The position numbers were made by a program, and so were the translations under genes. Below the pieces are notes generated by a model. The model had not been told where the DNA came from. It saw only the letters and a list, made by a program, of their open reading frames with translations, and ran no database searches. A stretch of 64,000 bases of DNA from Pampus argenteus (taxonomy: Eukaryota > Chordata > Actinopteri > Scombriformes > Stromateidae). Of this stretch, positions 1 to 11,900 are shown piece after piece (the first letter of the stretch is position 1; each line of letters starts with the position of its first letter). The stretch is from NCBI GenBank assembly GCA_036937835.1, contig CM072863.1, positions 15,550,001-15,614,000 on the forward strand, in the 5' to 3' direction.

Positions 1-25
1 AGCACTGAGGATATTCTGAAGAATT

Positions 26-27
<2 letters not shown>

Positions 28-59
<32 letters not shown>
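28..59. repeat. (GT)n microsatellite
   Basis: Sixteen uninterrupted GT dinucleotides. Confidence 0.95.
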
Positions 60-61
<2 letters not shown>

Positions 62-345
62 TTATACAGATAAAAAAGTAAGGGTGGGGAGAGGTGTGGA
101 TGGAAAAGACAGAAGGAGCGAGTAATTACAATAAAACTGTGTGAATTTAAGTACACATAATAACACATTGTCTCTGGGGCATTTCTAGACTAACTGATTG
201 TAATGTTTATGAAATAATCTCCATGGACTCCTGTTGATGCACAGAAGCGCACTAAATCAGACTAACCTGCCCAGCCCCCGGACAAGCTCAGGGAGCGCTG
301 TGAGACTGACAAAATAGTCCCCCATCACCACCACAAGCTCAGTGC

Positions 346-366
346 TTCTCTCTCTCTCTCTCTCTA

Positions 367-413
<47 letters not shown>

Positions 414-427
414 GTCTCTCTCTCTCT
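346..427. repeat. (CT)n microsatellite upstream of asic1
   Basis: About 80 bases of CT repeat with three short interruptions (TA, CC, ATG). It sits just upstream of the first coding exon. Such polypurine/polypyrimidine tracts can act as GAGA-like promoter elements, but nothing here proves that. Confidence 0.9.
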
Positions 428-507
428 TCAAAGTGTGTGATGAACAGCAGCCATCTGAGAGCGCATAGGCGAGTTTAGCCTCAGTCACTGTGACCACAGC
501 GGGACTG

Positions 508-603
508 ATGCGCACCAGCGTCCCTTCAAAATGTGCCAGTGCGACTCATCTGGATCGAAACCGAGACCGGGCTCAGTCGCCGAAGCCGGAAAGCTCTTCT
601 TGA
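508..603 (+). promoter_or_regulatory. Upstream ORF overlapping the asic1 start codon
   Basis: An ATG at 508, 23 bases before the asic1 ATG, opens a 31-codon frame that is out of phase with the channel and stops at TGA 601-603, inside exon 1. Its context is weak (C at -3), while the asic1 ATG at 531 has A at -3. It could dampen translation if the transcript starts upstream of 508. The transcription start is not visible, so its role is inferred. Confidence 0.4.
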
Positions 604-3600
604 AACATACCACCTTGCACGGCTTGAGGCATATCTTTTTCAGCGGCTCTTACCCGCGCAGAGTTGCGTGGCTGCTGGCTTTCCTGGCAGCTTTGGCTCT
701 TCTCTTCACCTGGTCCTCCAACCGCGTGCGGTACCTGCTCTCCTCGCCTGTGTACACCAAGGCGCACATGGTGTACGCCAAGCGACTTGTGTTCCCAGCA
801 GTCACCATATGTAACCAAAACCTCCTGCTGCCACGGCGGATGAAGAAGACGGACATATTCAGCGCTGGGAGGTGGCTGGGACTTTTGGGGAGAAACTGGC
901 AGGTCTCTCCCGCTGCGAGAGAGGCGCTCACACCTCTGCGGGGCGACGGCGGCGGGAGCGCAGAGAACGAGCCGCCCTGGTCCCCGCTATCACGGATTTT
1001 GGACTTCAACCACTTTCTCCCTCCTCCCCGGGAGTCCCAGGCGTCTATGAGGCAGCTGCTGGACCGGCTGGGACACCAGCTGGATGAGATGTTGTTGTAT
1101 TGTCGGTACCAAGGAGAGCTCTGCGGGCCGCGCAATTTCAGCACCGTGAGTGTGTCGCCAAAGTTGAATTCGTTGTTTTACCCCCACCACCCCTTCAACA
1201 CGTTGACATGTGTGCAGCTTTTTCAATTATTGGTCTGGGTCAGAAGGTGAACTCGTTAGTTATTGCCTGTCAGTATCGTTTATGCATTGCACTGATAGAT
1301 ATCAACTGGCTATGTAATTTGTTTACTTTGAACCCATGCAATCACCAGGATGTGCACAATCAATGCGCATTCCTCCGCACTGTTGCTTGGTAATGGCCTC
1401 AGTAGTTTAATCAAATCCCTGTCTTATCTCTATATGGATATATACGCTGTGTTGCGTTCCACAGTGGGTTTACATAATTGGATTTCAACTCATAATATAT
1501 CACCATAATAGCTGTAATATTCCTACAGTGTTCTTAAACTGACTTGAAAACACTTAAAAGTGTGGGTGTGATGTTTGCTTAATTTCAGAATTCATTATAT
1601 GATGCATTTTCTTTCAGCAGCATCTGTTTCTTTTTTTTTTTTAATTCTCATACTCATTTCTACCTTTCTCTCTATTGCCTCACTGTTTTTCCCACAGACA
1701 CTGTGGAACATTATGATTGCAAATTTCACACCAAACAATATCAAAAAGTTGAATAATTTCATTTGAGATGATTGGAAAACCCAGCTGCCTTCTGCATTCA
1801 CCATAAAATGTGGCCTGAATGGGTCCCTCCTCCGTTGTCCATCACTGTTGGATCAATGTGTGTACAATCCTGTGCTCACAAGAGACCAATATGCCCCTAA
1901 TGAAGACTTTTGATTCATTTAGCACTGCTTTACAACACTCCCAGACGCCGTGATGGAGAGCAGTTAGCATTGGCCTCATTGGTAAACTACAGCCCCATTG
2001 TTTGCACTCCATCATCGCATGCAGAGCAATGTGAAAGCCGCTGTTCCTTTCTCACACAGCTCATTACCCAAATTTGTTTTCAGTTAAGTAGATTTTCTTC
2101 TGGCGTATTAAGCACAGTTTCATGTTGGGGAAATACATTTTCTGCCATTTGCAGCAAGCATGACTGAGAGTTATTATATGTTCTGAGTGAAATTTATAGA
2201 TTGACGCTGCTTGCCTTGGTGGCAGCCCCCAGTCTCTGTGTCATCAAACCCTATCCCAAATAATGGATCCAACAGATGGGTTTTTTTCTCCTGACAAATT
2301 ATTGAAATGCAAAGCATCTGGAACCACAAAACAAGTTATCACAGTCAACCACATTTCTTCCTGCTGACATCCTTAGGAATCCTTCATGTTGTGACCATGC
2401 AACAGCAACCTATTTCACAGATAAAAATGATCTGAGTTTTGGGGATATGTACTAGTGCATAGATAATCGATGATTCCCCTGCTCGGTCTGAGGGCGAGCG
2501 AGATGAGCTGTTGTCGTGAGTCGGACAAATAGAGCCAGTCACACTTGAGAAGTGAGGTGTGGAGGAGGAAGGTGAGCTACATACAATAGATGTCCGTGTA
2601 GATTCTCACTCAACCAGGTCATCGTAGTCAAAGGAGTTAAGTTGTACGTAACTGGCCTTTTTATTCTTGGAGACGTTTCACCTTTCATCCAAAAAAGCTT
2701 CTTCAGTTCACGCTTAGTTCTCATCAGACAGGCGTCTCCTCACTCGCAGGTCTCAGACATTGATTTTTGTTACAAAATCCATCCGAGTACATGCAGTCAT
2801 CCTCTGACTCTCCTGTGCACCCTATTGATTGACAGCTTTTCACTGTGTTGTCTTAGCTCTAAGTGGGAAGTCTAACTGAATATGTATTTTCTCTATATAT
2901 TTCCTGTCTGGGTATTAAATTCAATGGATGGTTTTTATGTGTATGTGTGTGTGAGAGAAAAAAAATACTTCTTAACACTCTTAAGCCTTGCTAAACATCA
3001 GCTACTGGCAAGGACATTTGTGTTAGTTGTTTGGTCTTTATCATCACAAAAGCTTTGTTGAATATTTTTCACAATGGCTATAGTAATGTGTAATAGCCGG
3101 CTGAATTTCAACTATCTAAAACATTCACTGTGAATATAAAGTGTTGGTTGGAGACTCTATCAAAGAGCAACAGCTACCTCCAGATTTGCGACATTGCTTA
3201 AACCTGCATTGATTAGCATGACAGAATGAAATTACATATTTTTTTTGTTTTTTTTTTTTTGTTTTTTAAATGTTCCACACTCCAGTCCGATTGGTGGTGG
3301 TAATGCAAAAACAAAAGAAGGAAAAGATTTGAATGGTTTTTATGAAAGTTGTCTTTACAAGTTTGCAAAAAGTGTGTTATAAAATTACAAACAGCTACAA
3401 GCGTTAATGGTTTCAGAGATAATACTTCAGGAATCATTGTTGGCGTTTAAGCATTCAGAAAAGAAACTGTAACAGATGTAACTTTTCTTGAGTGGAAGAA
3501 CTCTCTCTATATTCCAACAATGCTTTCACTTCTCTACCTATATATATATATGACACATACGCGCTCTCTGTAAGCTGCTGAGGCATTTTTGGACGGGTTG

Positions 3601-5860
3601 GAAATCACAACATCAGGTACAACAGTTAGTTTAGTTCCCTGTGATAAATACAACAGTTGTGAAATCTGAGATCCATTTGACTTTTTTTTTCTGGAGCTTT
3701 CGAAACCATTTCAGCTTATCAGAGATTGTTTGCTCAACTGTGACAGAACTGTAGATGTGAAAACTGTCCCCTAGGACTTCTCATCCACAATTGCTTAAAG
3801 TTGAGGTTCAAAGTTCATTCTTGACATTGGACACAACTACTGACAAAACAATCTCCCCTCAAAGTCCATTTTGTTCATTTTAGTAGCCGTTATGTTGTTC
3901 CAAGAATGAGCATTAAACCTCAGCATTTGTGAGGCTTATGTTTTATATTTGTGGTGTTGTGTTGTATTGTATTGCACTGTGTTGTATTGTCCAGTGTTTC
4001 TTTTCTACTGACATAAATATGGACCAGAGAAGTAAATTATAACACTTAATAACTCACTAATCAGTTGTTGTATTCCATATATCAATGACATATAACCCAG
4101 CCAATACTATTTTTAGCCGAGTTAATCCATTGTCAAGTACCACCCAGACAGTCTTTCATAGGTGTATGCTTCTGTAACTGTCATAACACAGTGTACCTTT
4201 GTGCTGAGCACTGATCTTGAAATCAATAAAGAGGGGAGAAAGTGGTTCCCTGGCAACTTTAGGGAACAGCTTGTGCATCCTTGTCACATTGTCATGTGAA
4301 GGATAGCCGAGGGCCATCTCAACAGTCTCAGGCTGTCTGTCTGTGAATTATTTAGCAAAGAGAGAGAGACTGTGACATTTCTACACTCTGCTACAACGTA
4401 AAAGGGTGAGGTCATTCTGTGTTTTTCTGAGGTGGGGTCAATTTAAATATTCAACTTCTGTTTTTACAAGTTAAGAAGATACTTCCTCAGGAAAATCTGC
4501 TTAGAAAAACAAATATTTACTTAATGCTAAATGTAGAGGAGAAATGAGGTGAACAACAACATAGAGGTGTTCTTTTTGCAATGATGTAGTTTCTGAATCA
4601 GGTAAAAGGTTGCATGGTTGTATGGAATTTCACAACCACTGAATAAGACACACAGGTTGTTTGATAGACAGACACAAAGAAGCATGTTGAGGGTAAGTGC
4701 AAACTTCAAAGCTACAGAGCACAATGAAGATCCTGACTCCCCAAGGTCACCAGCAGCACCCACTGCTGCTGCGCCCCACTCAATGCAGCCAGCACAATCT
4801 CCTGGTTACCACAGCAACTCTGACTACAGGCCTCCTGTAGTCAATCACCACACTATCAACAAGTACACAGATGGCAAGCACAGCTGACTTTACACATGCA
4901 CACAAATACTGTAAAAACAAGGATGCTCATTCATATACTAGTGAGTATGTGTGCTCAGGCACATGTACGCTGAAATACGGAGACGCATGCTTTTACACAA
5001 TCACAGAAGAATCGTATCACTTTTTTCTTGATGATATCTGCCAACTGCTTTTCTCTTTTCAGTGTGAGCAGCCCAGCCCTTTCCTAAAAGAAATTGTCCT
5101 AACAAATGGTTTTTAAGTAAAGGTTGCGTGTTTGGTTGTTGAAGGTTCTCGTGGGGGGAAAAGTCTATAATTAGGAAAGCCTTGTCATTGTCATTGTTAA
5201 GATATTTTATGCGGTTGATGTCCTCTCTCCTGTTGTCAAGATATCATAAGATTTCGGTAACGGTAAACAGTGATCTGATTATAGTGAGAGGCGACTTGCA
5301 TGGGTTTCAGAGACAATTTATTGATGTTTGTATCTTACTATAGAGTCACTGGCTGCACAAAGGCAGCATTACAGGGACTTTGCTTTTGACTCAGTTTTGC
5401 CACTTTTGAAAGGTCACAGCTCATATTGTGTCTGACTCAGAAGGTTTTTTTTACATTTCACTGCTTTGTGTCTAATAATCTCTGATATAACCGCACTCTG
5501 GGTGGAAATCCATCATGATTCCCTATTCTTTCCTGTACACCTCACTGAACAGCATTCACATTACACTAACTTTTTCCTTTGTGAGACGTGGCAGCAAGTT
5601 TTCTTCTGCTCCATGGTTCTAGTGTTAGTGACGTTAGACTAATTTGTCATGGAGTGCTAATGTCTGACTTCACCTAATAAACGCCTTGTCATGTGTTTCC
5701 AATGTCCTTTAACTCTCTCAGCAGAAAAACACCTTTTGTACAAACTGTCTTACTGTGTCGTGATGTAGCTTTGTACAGCCTTATCTTCATTGTATGTTCA
5801 AAAGGACAAAGAGATTTCTTTTAGCTATTACTTTTCTGCTCCTATTATCATTTCATCAAC

Positions 5861-5921
<61 letters not shown>

Positions 5922-8900
5922 GTCTGTCTGTCTGTCTGTCTGTCTGTGGATATGTGGATCCTGGCCATGGCCTTCCATTTCCTAATGTCTATGATTCAAT
6001 TACACATCCATTAGTTCGCCAGCAATCATGTCTTTGCCAATAGGTCACAGTTCCCTGCTGCGGTCTATAGTAGTTCTCCAGCAGCGACTTTTGTACAATA
6101 TGCTTGGTCAACTAATATGACAGCACAATAATGTTATGTAGTATGAGGGCAACTATATTTGTGTTTTGACAAGATTGCTTGATGTTCTTTGAACTACAAG
6201 TTGCATCTGCGGTGTGTCTCATAGCGATAAAAGTGGAATTAGAGGATGTCGAACCTGTTTGATCAGGTTTTCTTTTTTCAAGATGCTGTAAAAACAAGTT
6301 GGGAGCTTGATGATGATTTGATTGGAGCTGATTCATCTTCTCACATGTAAATTATTTACTAGTTTACTGTTTAAACTAATTAAACTCAACTATCTTTTGG
6401 TTTTGGACTGCTGGTTCAACAAAAAAAAATGTTGGGCTTTGGGAAATACGACATTGTTATAGACTAAATTATTTAAATAATTGGAAAATTAATATTTAGT
6501 TGCACCCCCAGGTCTGATGATGATTAGGGCTGCAACTAAAGATTAAACTTTAATCTTGTGAAGTCCTTGATTTGTAGTTTGGTCTAGTAAAATGTTGCAA
6601 AATAGTAAAATATTATAGAAAAAAGTTACCAAAAGTATTCAGTTTACAGTCTTATATGACAAAGAAAAGCAGTAACTTATCATATTTGAGAGAACCACCA
6701 GCACTTTTAAATCAATTATCAAAACAGAAATCATCACAGCCTTTAAAACGTGTATCAGCCAGCAGTCGTTGCTGTGTGAAACATTTGAGGTGGACTATGC
6801 CCCACACTAATATAAAACTCTTGTCATATATATTTAAGCAGACCTTGTATCATGCACCATTGAGAGGGCTGAAGGCTCAGTTTGTCAACAACATCTCAGC
6901 ACTCTGAGGTCTGTGGCTGACAGCATTACAAGAAGAAGTCAGGTCCCTTCCAGCTGCTTTTGAAACAGTCCCCTGCTCGATATTACCTTTATCTTCACTT
7001 CTTAAGGATTAGAGGCATATAGCTGGAAACTGAGATGCTTTTTCATTAGGTTTTAGAAAGATATTATCCTTTGCTTGTCATCTGTTGTGTCTAGTTATCT
7101 TTTAAAATCTGTGTGTTTGTTTCTTTGTGTATTTCAGATATTCACACGGTACGGAAAATGTTACACCTTCAACTCGGGTCAAGATGGACGACCCTTGCTG
7201 GTGACGATCAAGGGTGGGATGGGCAACGGCCTGGAGCTGATGCTGGATATCCAGCAGGATGAATATTTGCCTGTTTGGGGAGAGACTGGTAAGCTTACCT
7301 GGAGCATTAATCACACACAGGATCACATTCCCAGTTCTGAAGACCTCAGCTAAAACCCCAAGATTGGTGTTTATGTTTGCCTTTAAGCAAAAACTTGAGT
7401 TAAAAAGAGATTTTGATAAGTTAAACGCCAAAGTATATTTGGTTATTTTCAATACGTTGCCGTAAGAAATCTCAGGGGAGAAAAGCTATCACAGGGATTC
7501 CCCTTTAATCCCTGACATAGAGGCTCGACTGAACTGTGAGGCCTTTTGATCTAATTGTGGTGCACATGAGTTCTGTTTGCACAATCCAAGGTGACATCTG
7601 TAACACATTTATTATCAGTTATGAAGCTGACATGTAAAGTTGTTTTGACATGTTTTGTCCATTTTCATTAATTATACATAACGATCCTGAAAATACACAC
7701 TGATCATTTGAAGTGGACATGCTGTGCATTGAATAATCTGTATAAAGACAAATGGATATTGATCAGGAAAATTTGATTTCATTGTAATATAATTGCATCA
7801 CTTTTCAGTTCAAACAGAACCATTTCCCATATAGAAAATCAATACAGGCTACAGTGCTCTTCCATTAATGGCCGGCCCCTCATTTACACAGTTCAGTCAC
7901 CCCTGTGCTGCTGCAGGAGACCCTCAAACTCTGATTTTAATGTGGCTGCATATGGTGCTGTTTGGTTTCAATATTTTAGGTGTCTAAATTTAAGTTATAT
8001 ATCAGACTGTTTTACTAAAAACCTGATTCTTTTATCATTATTGCTAAAATGTTGCATATTGCCCATTACTATACGACACAATATAATACAGTATAATACA
8101 TAACTTTTCTACATTAATGTATAAAAACAACTAGATGTTATATGTTTTGTTGAGTTCTGTACTTGCAGTATCCCAAATGTTTCCAACAATATATAAACCC
8201 AGATAAATATGTAATTATCTTGAAGATAATGGTCCGTTTCATTCAATCCTATATCCCATTTTTGCATGTGTCAGCATTGTCTGCCAGAAGTTTTGTCATA
8301 AATTGACTTTTTGTCCAGTTTTTAGTCATCGGACATCTGGACCTTCAGTTATCATAGAAACAAGCTGAGCAAATGTTGGTAGCAGCTCAGCTCATAGCCC
8401 CTCCGGACATCCTCTGTCTGCCAAACAGCGTCAAAGAAATACATATTTTTAACCGGGTCCATTTGTTTTGGAGGGGAGGAGACCTCTGCAGATAATTCAT
8501 CTCCCAGTAAAAACCTCCTGAATGATCAGCTGACTACAGAGCACCGTCTGTCTGAGAAAAGTATATGGCAATGGTGGTTGTTTACAATGAAGGTAACAAC
8601 TCCCATGATCCCACGGTACTTCACAACATTATCAAACTCTGCCTTCTGTTATTGTTTTGACTGACAGACGCCTAGCAGGAGAAACTACATATTGTGTGTT
8701 TAAGTGATATTCATCTTGCATCTTAGGTAGTTCAGTATAAGAGATTGACACATTATTAAACAGACAGTTACACATATGACAGATTTAATTGATAAGCACG
8801 TGATTTTCCCATTAAAAGCTGTAGCTATGTCTCCTGTGACTATTCTGCTAAGAAATAAAATATCATCATTCCAATTGTAAGATGACAGATTGCCATGACT

Positions 8901-11900
8901 TAAAGATGACATGACTTTTTGTGAGCAGGAGCTCGGGCACTACTTATGTATATATTCTCCTCCAAGCCTCAAGCATTAGTGTTGGCAGCAGCAGAAAAAT
9001 GGCTTTGTATCCAGTCTCAGCAGAGCAATGTGTAACAGTTAAAGTCTGTCACTCTTTGTTGCAGCTCTCTCACTGAATTCCAGTTGCATCCCTGAGCTCT
9101 TTAATTGAAAACAGTGAAAAAGCCTCGCACTCAGAAGACGATAGCAAGTGACAGCTGGGGAGGAAAGGCGGCAGGAAACAGACACCCTACATTATCTCCA
9201 AGCCCCCGCTCAAAGAAGAAATATAACTTGAATCCAGCCTGCCATCACCACGATAAACAGCTGCAGGTCCCTGCAAATGTGATAGAAATATGTTTGCACA
9301 AGTATAGGTTTGACTCACCGTGTCATTGTGATGTTCCCTAATCTCAGTATCAAAGAGGCCCGTCCGCTTTATTTAAAATCTATACAGCAGAGTGCTGGAG
9401 TGAAGAAACCTGTCAGCTGTATTGATTTTCCTTTTATCTTTATCATCATTTATTTATTAATTTATCCATTCATTCTGGTTTCCCCCTCGCTATACATAAG
9501 ACTCCTGCAGAGCATGCATTGTCATCAATTGGTCTATTTAGGAAGTCCATCTCCTTTCACACCTCCCAGCTTTTGTTAAACTCCTGAATGATTGCAGTTT
9601 GGTTGCCATTCATGGAAGTTTATAGATGAAACCAGTAAATAATCAATTACTCTCTAGGAATGGTTCTTTATAGCTCAGGTAAGACTACGCTGATGCTAGT
9701 TTCTAATTTCTCATGTGATTTCTCATTTGTTTACAGCTTGTTTTTAACTCACTGGCTGAAACATATTCCCCCAACTACAAGACTGGAAAGCATTCAGGCC
9801 AATAGTCCCAACTGCTGTTACATTATGCAGGCCAATGTGTGCATACAAATCATCGTCCCTGTTGAAAATGTCCTCACCTCCTCTTGTCAACAGACGAGAC
9901 ATCGTTTGAAGCAGGGATCAAAGTTCAGATCCACACCCAGGATGAGCCACCGTTCATAGACCAGCTGGGCTTCGGAGTGGCGCCGGGGTTCCAGACCTTT
10001 GTCTCCTGCCAGGAACAACGGGTACGTCTTGGGAAGGATGGGGAAAAATTATGTGCAATATATCTCACATTTTGTAATATATCACATATTTTGTCACTGA
10101 GAGTGTGTAAGTTAATACAAGCATTTAATCTAATTTCAAAGAGATATTGTGTTTGTGTTTGTAGAGATTAGACTCCGGCTTTCTTATGGCGTATATTGAG
10201 ATTTATACTGTAAACCGTCAGACGGAGCGACTGTCACAAATTTCACTCATGATGTCACACCCCCTTTTTATATCGTCAAATAACTAATCAAAAACACACC
10301 TATCAGAAAAATTAACACTTGGGCAAACAATAGATATTTTAGCTCACTGTTTTAGTTTTCTAAGAAGAAGATCCTTTGTGTAAAAATACATATACAACAA
10401 TGGTAAAATACTCCATTACCAAGCATAAGTCCTGCATTCAAAGTCCTACTAAAAGTACAATATTAAAATAAAGTACAAATATTATCAGCTAAATGTACTT
10501 AAAAGTATCAAAAGTTAATGATATTCATGACAATATGATATAAACAATTTATATTAATTTCACATGCAATTTCAACAAAATATGTGTTATAGTCAGTATA
10601 AACATGTGCTTGCCTTTAAATATTCAGTTGAACTAAACTAAAATATCTCTCTGTTATTTAGTTTGTAAACAACAACAGTAACTCAGAGTTAGATTCAGAT
10701 TCTGTATAAAATATAAATTGTCAATATTAAAAACCCTTTAATATTCAAAAAGCATATTAAAATATTACAAATGTAAACAATGATACATAAATTACCCTTA
10801 AATATCTGTTTTAAACATCAGCAGTGATACAACATTTACATGCACCAACATTACAGTCTCAGATTCTTTGTCACTGACCTTAGGCTCGAACTGCTCCGGC
10901 TCTCATGACCTGGATCTCTTCTGGCCCATGTGTGGAAGCATGGTTCAAGCATAGTTACCAGACTTATCAGTTCCTCAAACTCAGGGTCTTCACAGTTGCT
11001 GTTCAAATACTCGAGTATTGAGTTCTTTACTGTCTTTGTGAGGTCTGAATCATTCTCTTTCACTTGTAGTATGTCGCTGTTGAACAACTGAAGTACAGCT
11101 CTTCTAGCATGAGACAGTAACATATTCCTCAGCAGACATAAAAACTGTTAAAGCCAGAAAGGACCAATGGCCTTGCTCACAGTCAGGCACCTGCATGTCT
11201 TGTCAGGATTAGGTGCCTTGTTGACCTGTCAGCAGCCAAGACCTGTGTGATGGCCTTTTCTCATTCCAACAGCTGCTGGATCATCTATTGCCTTGATCCC
11301 CGTCTTGTGGGAGATTCTCTTCAGTAATCATGGTTTTTTTTAATATCAACATTAGCTTAGCACAAAAATTAAATATAAATAAAATTTCACAATTTTAAAT
11401 ATTTTTGAATGTGAGACCTAGTGCACCTCATGGACCTCCCAAGTGAAATTAAACTGACGTTTCTGTAATATTATTATAGTGTTTTGATGTGTCAATATTG
11501 AGTTCATAGTTATCTTATTGTAGACTTGGCCATAGTATTTTTTTAAATTTCATATAAGCTTATCAGTAATATTCCCATGAATATACCACAGCTGTGATAG
11601 TTATCCGTGTGAAAGTAATTATAGAATTACATAGTTCAGGGCTGTTATCTAACTCACTCACGTTTGGTTAAGATCATCTACATCAAGGGGGGTCTGTTAA
11701 ACCTCAAAGCAACAGGGATGCTATGTGTTACTTTAACATCTAAATTAATATTTCAAAGGAAGGAATAAATGGCAATCTGAAGTTGATGGCCGAAGCATGA
11801 CGGTCTTGTACAGTTATTCAATGCGATAGCCTTGACAATATGTGTCCCACTACCCGTTGTCACACACACCTGTTTCTCTTTGTTGAAAAACTACGACTGG

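Larger units (their letters stand above)
1..530. other. Upstream region / 5' UTR of asic1 with two microsatellites
   Basis: Holds a (GT)n tract at 28-59 and a long pyrimidine (CT)n tract at 346-427, ending about 100 bases before the asic1 start codon. No clear TATA box is seen. The transcript start probably lies between the CT tract and the ATG, but this is inference. Confidence 0.5.
1146..7137 (+). other. asic1 intron 1 (about 6 kb)
   Basis: GTGAGT donor and TTTCAG acceptor, phase 0. Contents: a stretch at 2590-2760 resembling a widespread teleost repeat, a (TGTC)n array at 5861-5947, and two head-to-head repeat fragments at 6395-6508 and 6528-6735. I looked here for an alternative ASIC1a-type first exon and saw none; open frames in this intron have no ASIC motifs. 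Confidence 0.7.

Noticed and set aside
4618..4887. 89-codon open frame in asic1 intron 1
   Set aside because: No recognisable motif, biased by a CAG/GCA-rich patch, no splice context or conservation evidence; most likely chance.
5790..6014. Open frames reading SVCL repeats
   Set aside because: They are the (TGTC)n microsatellite, which is open in all three frames.
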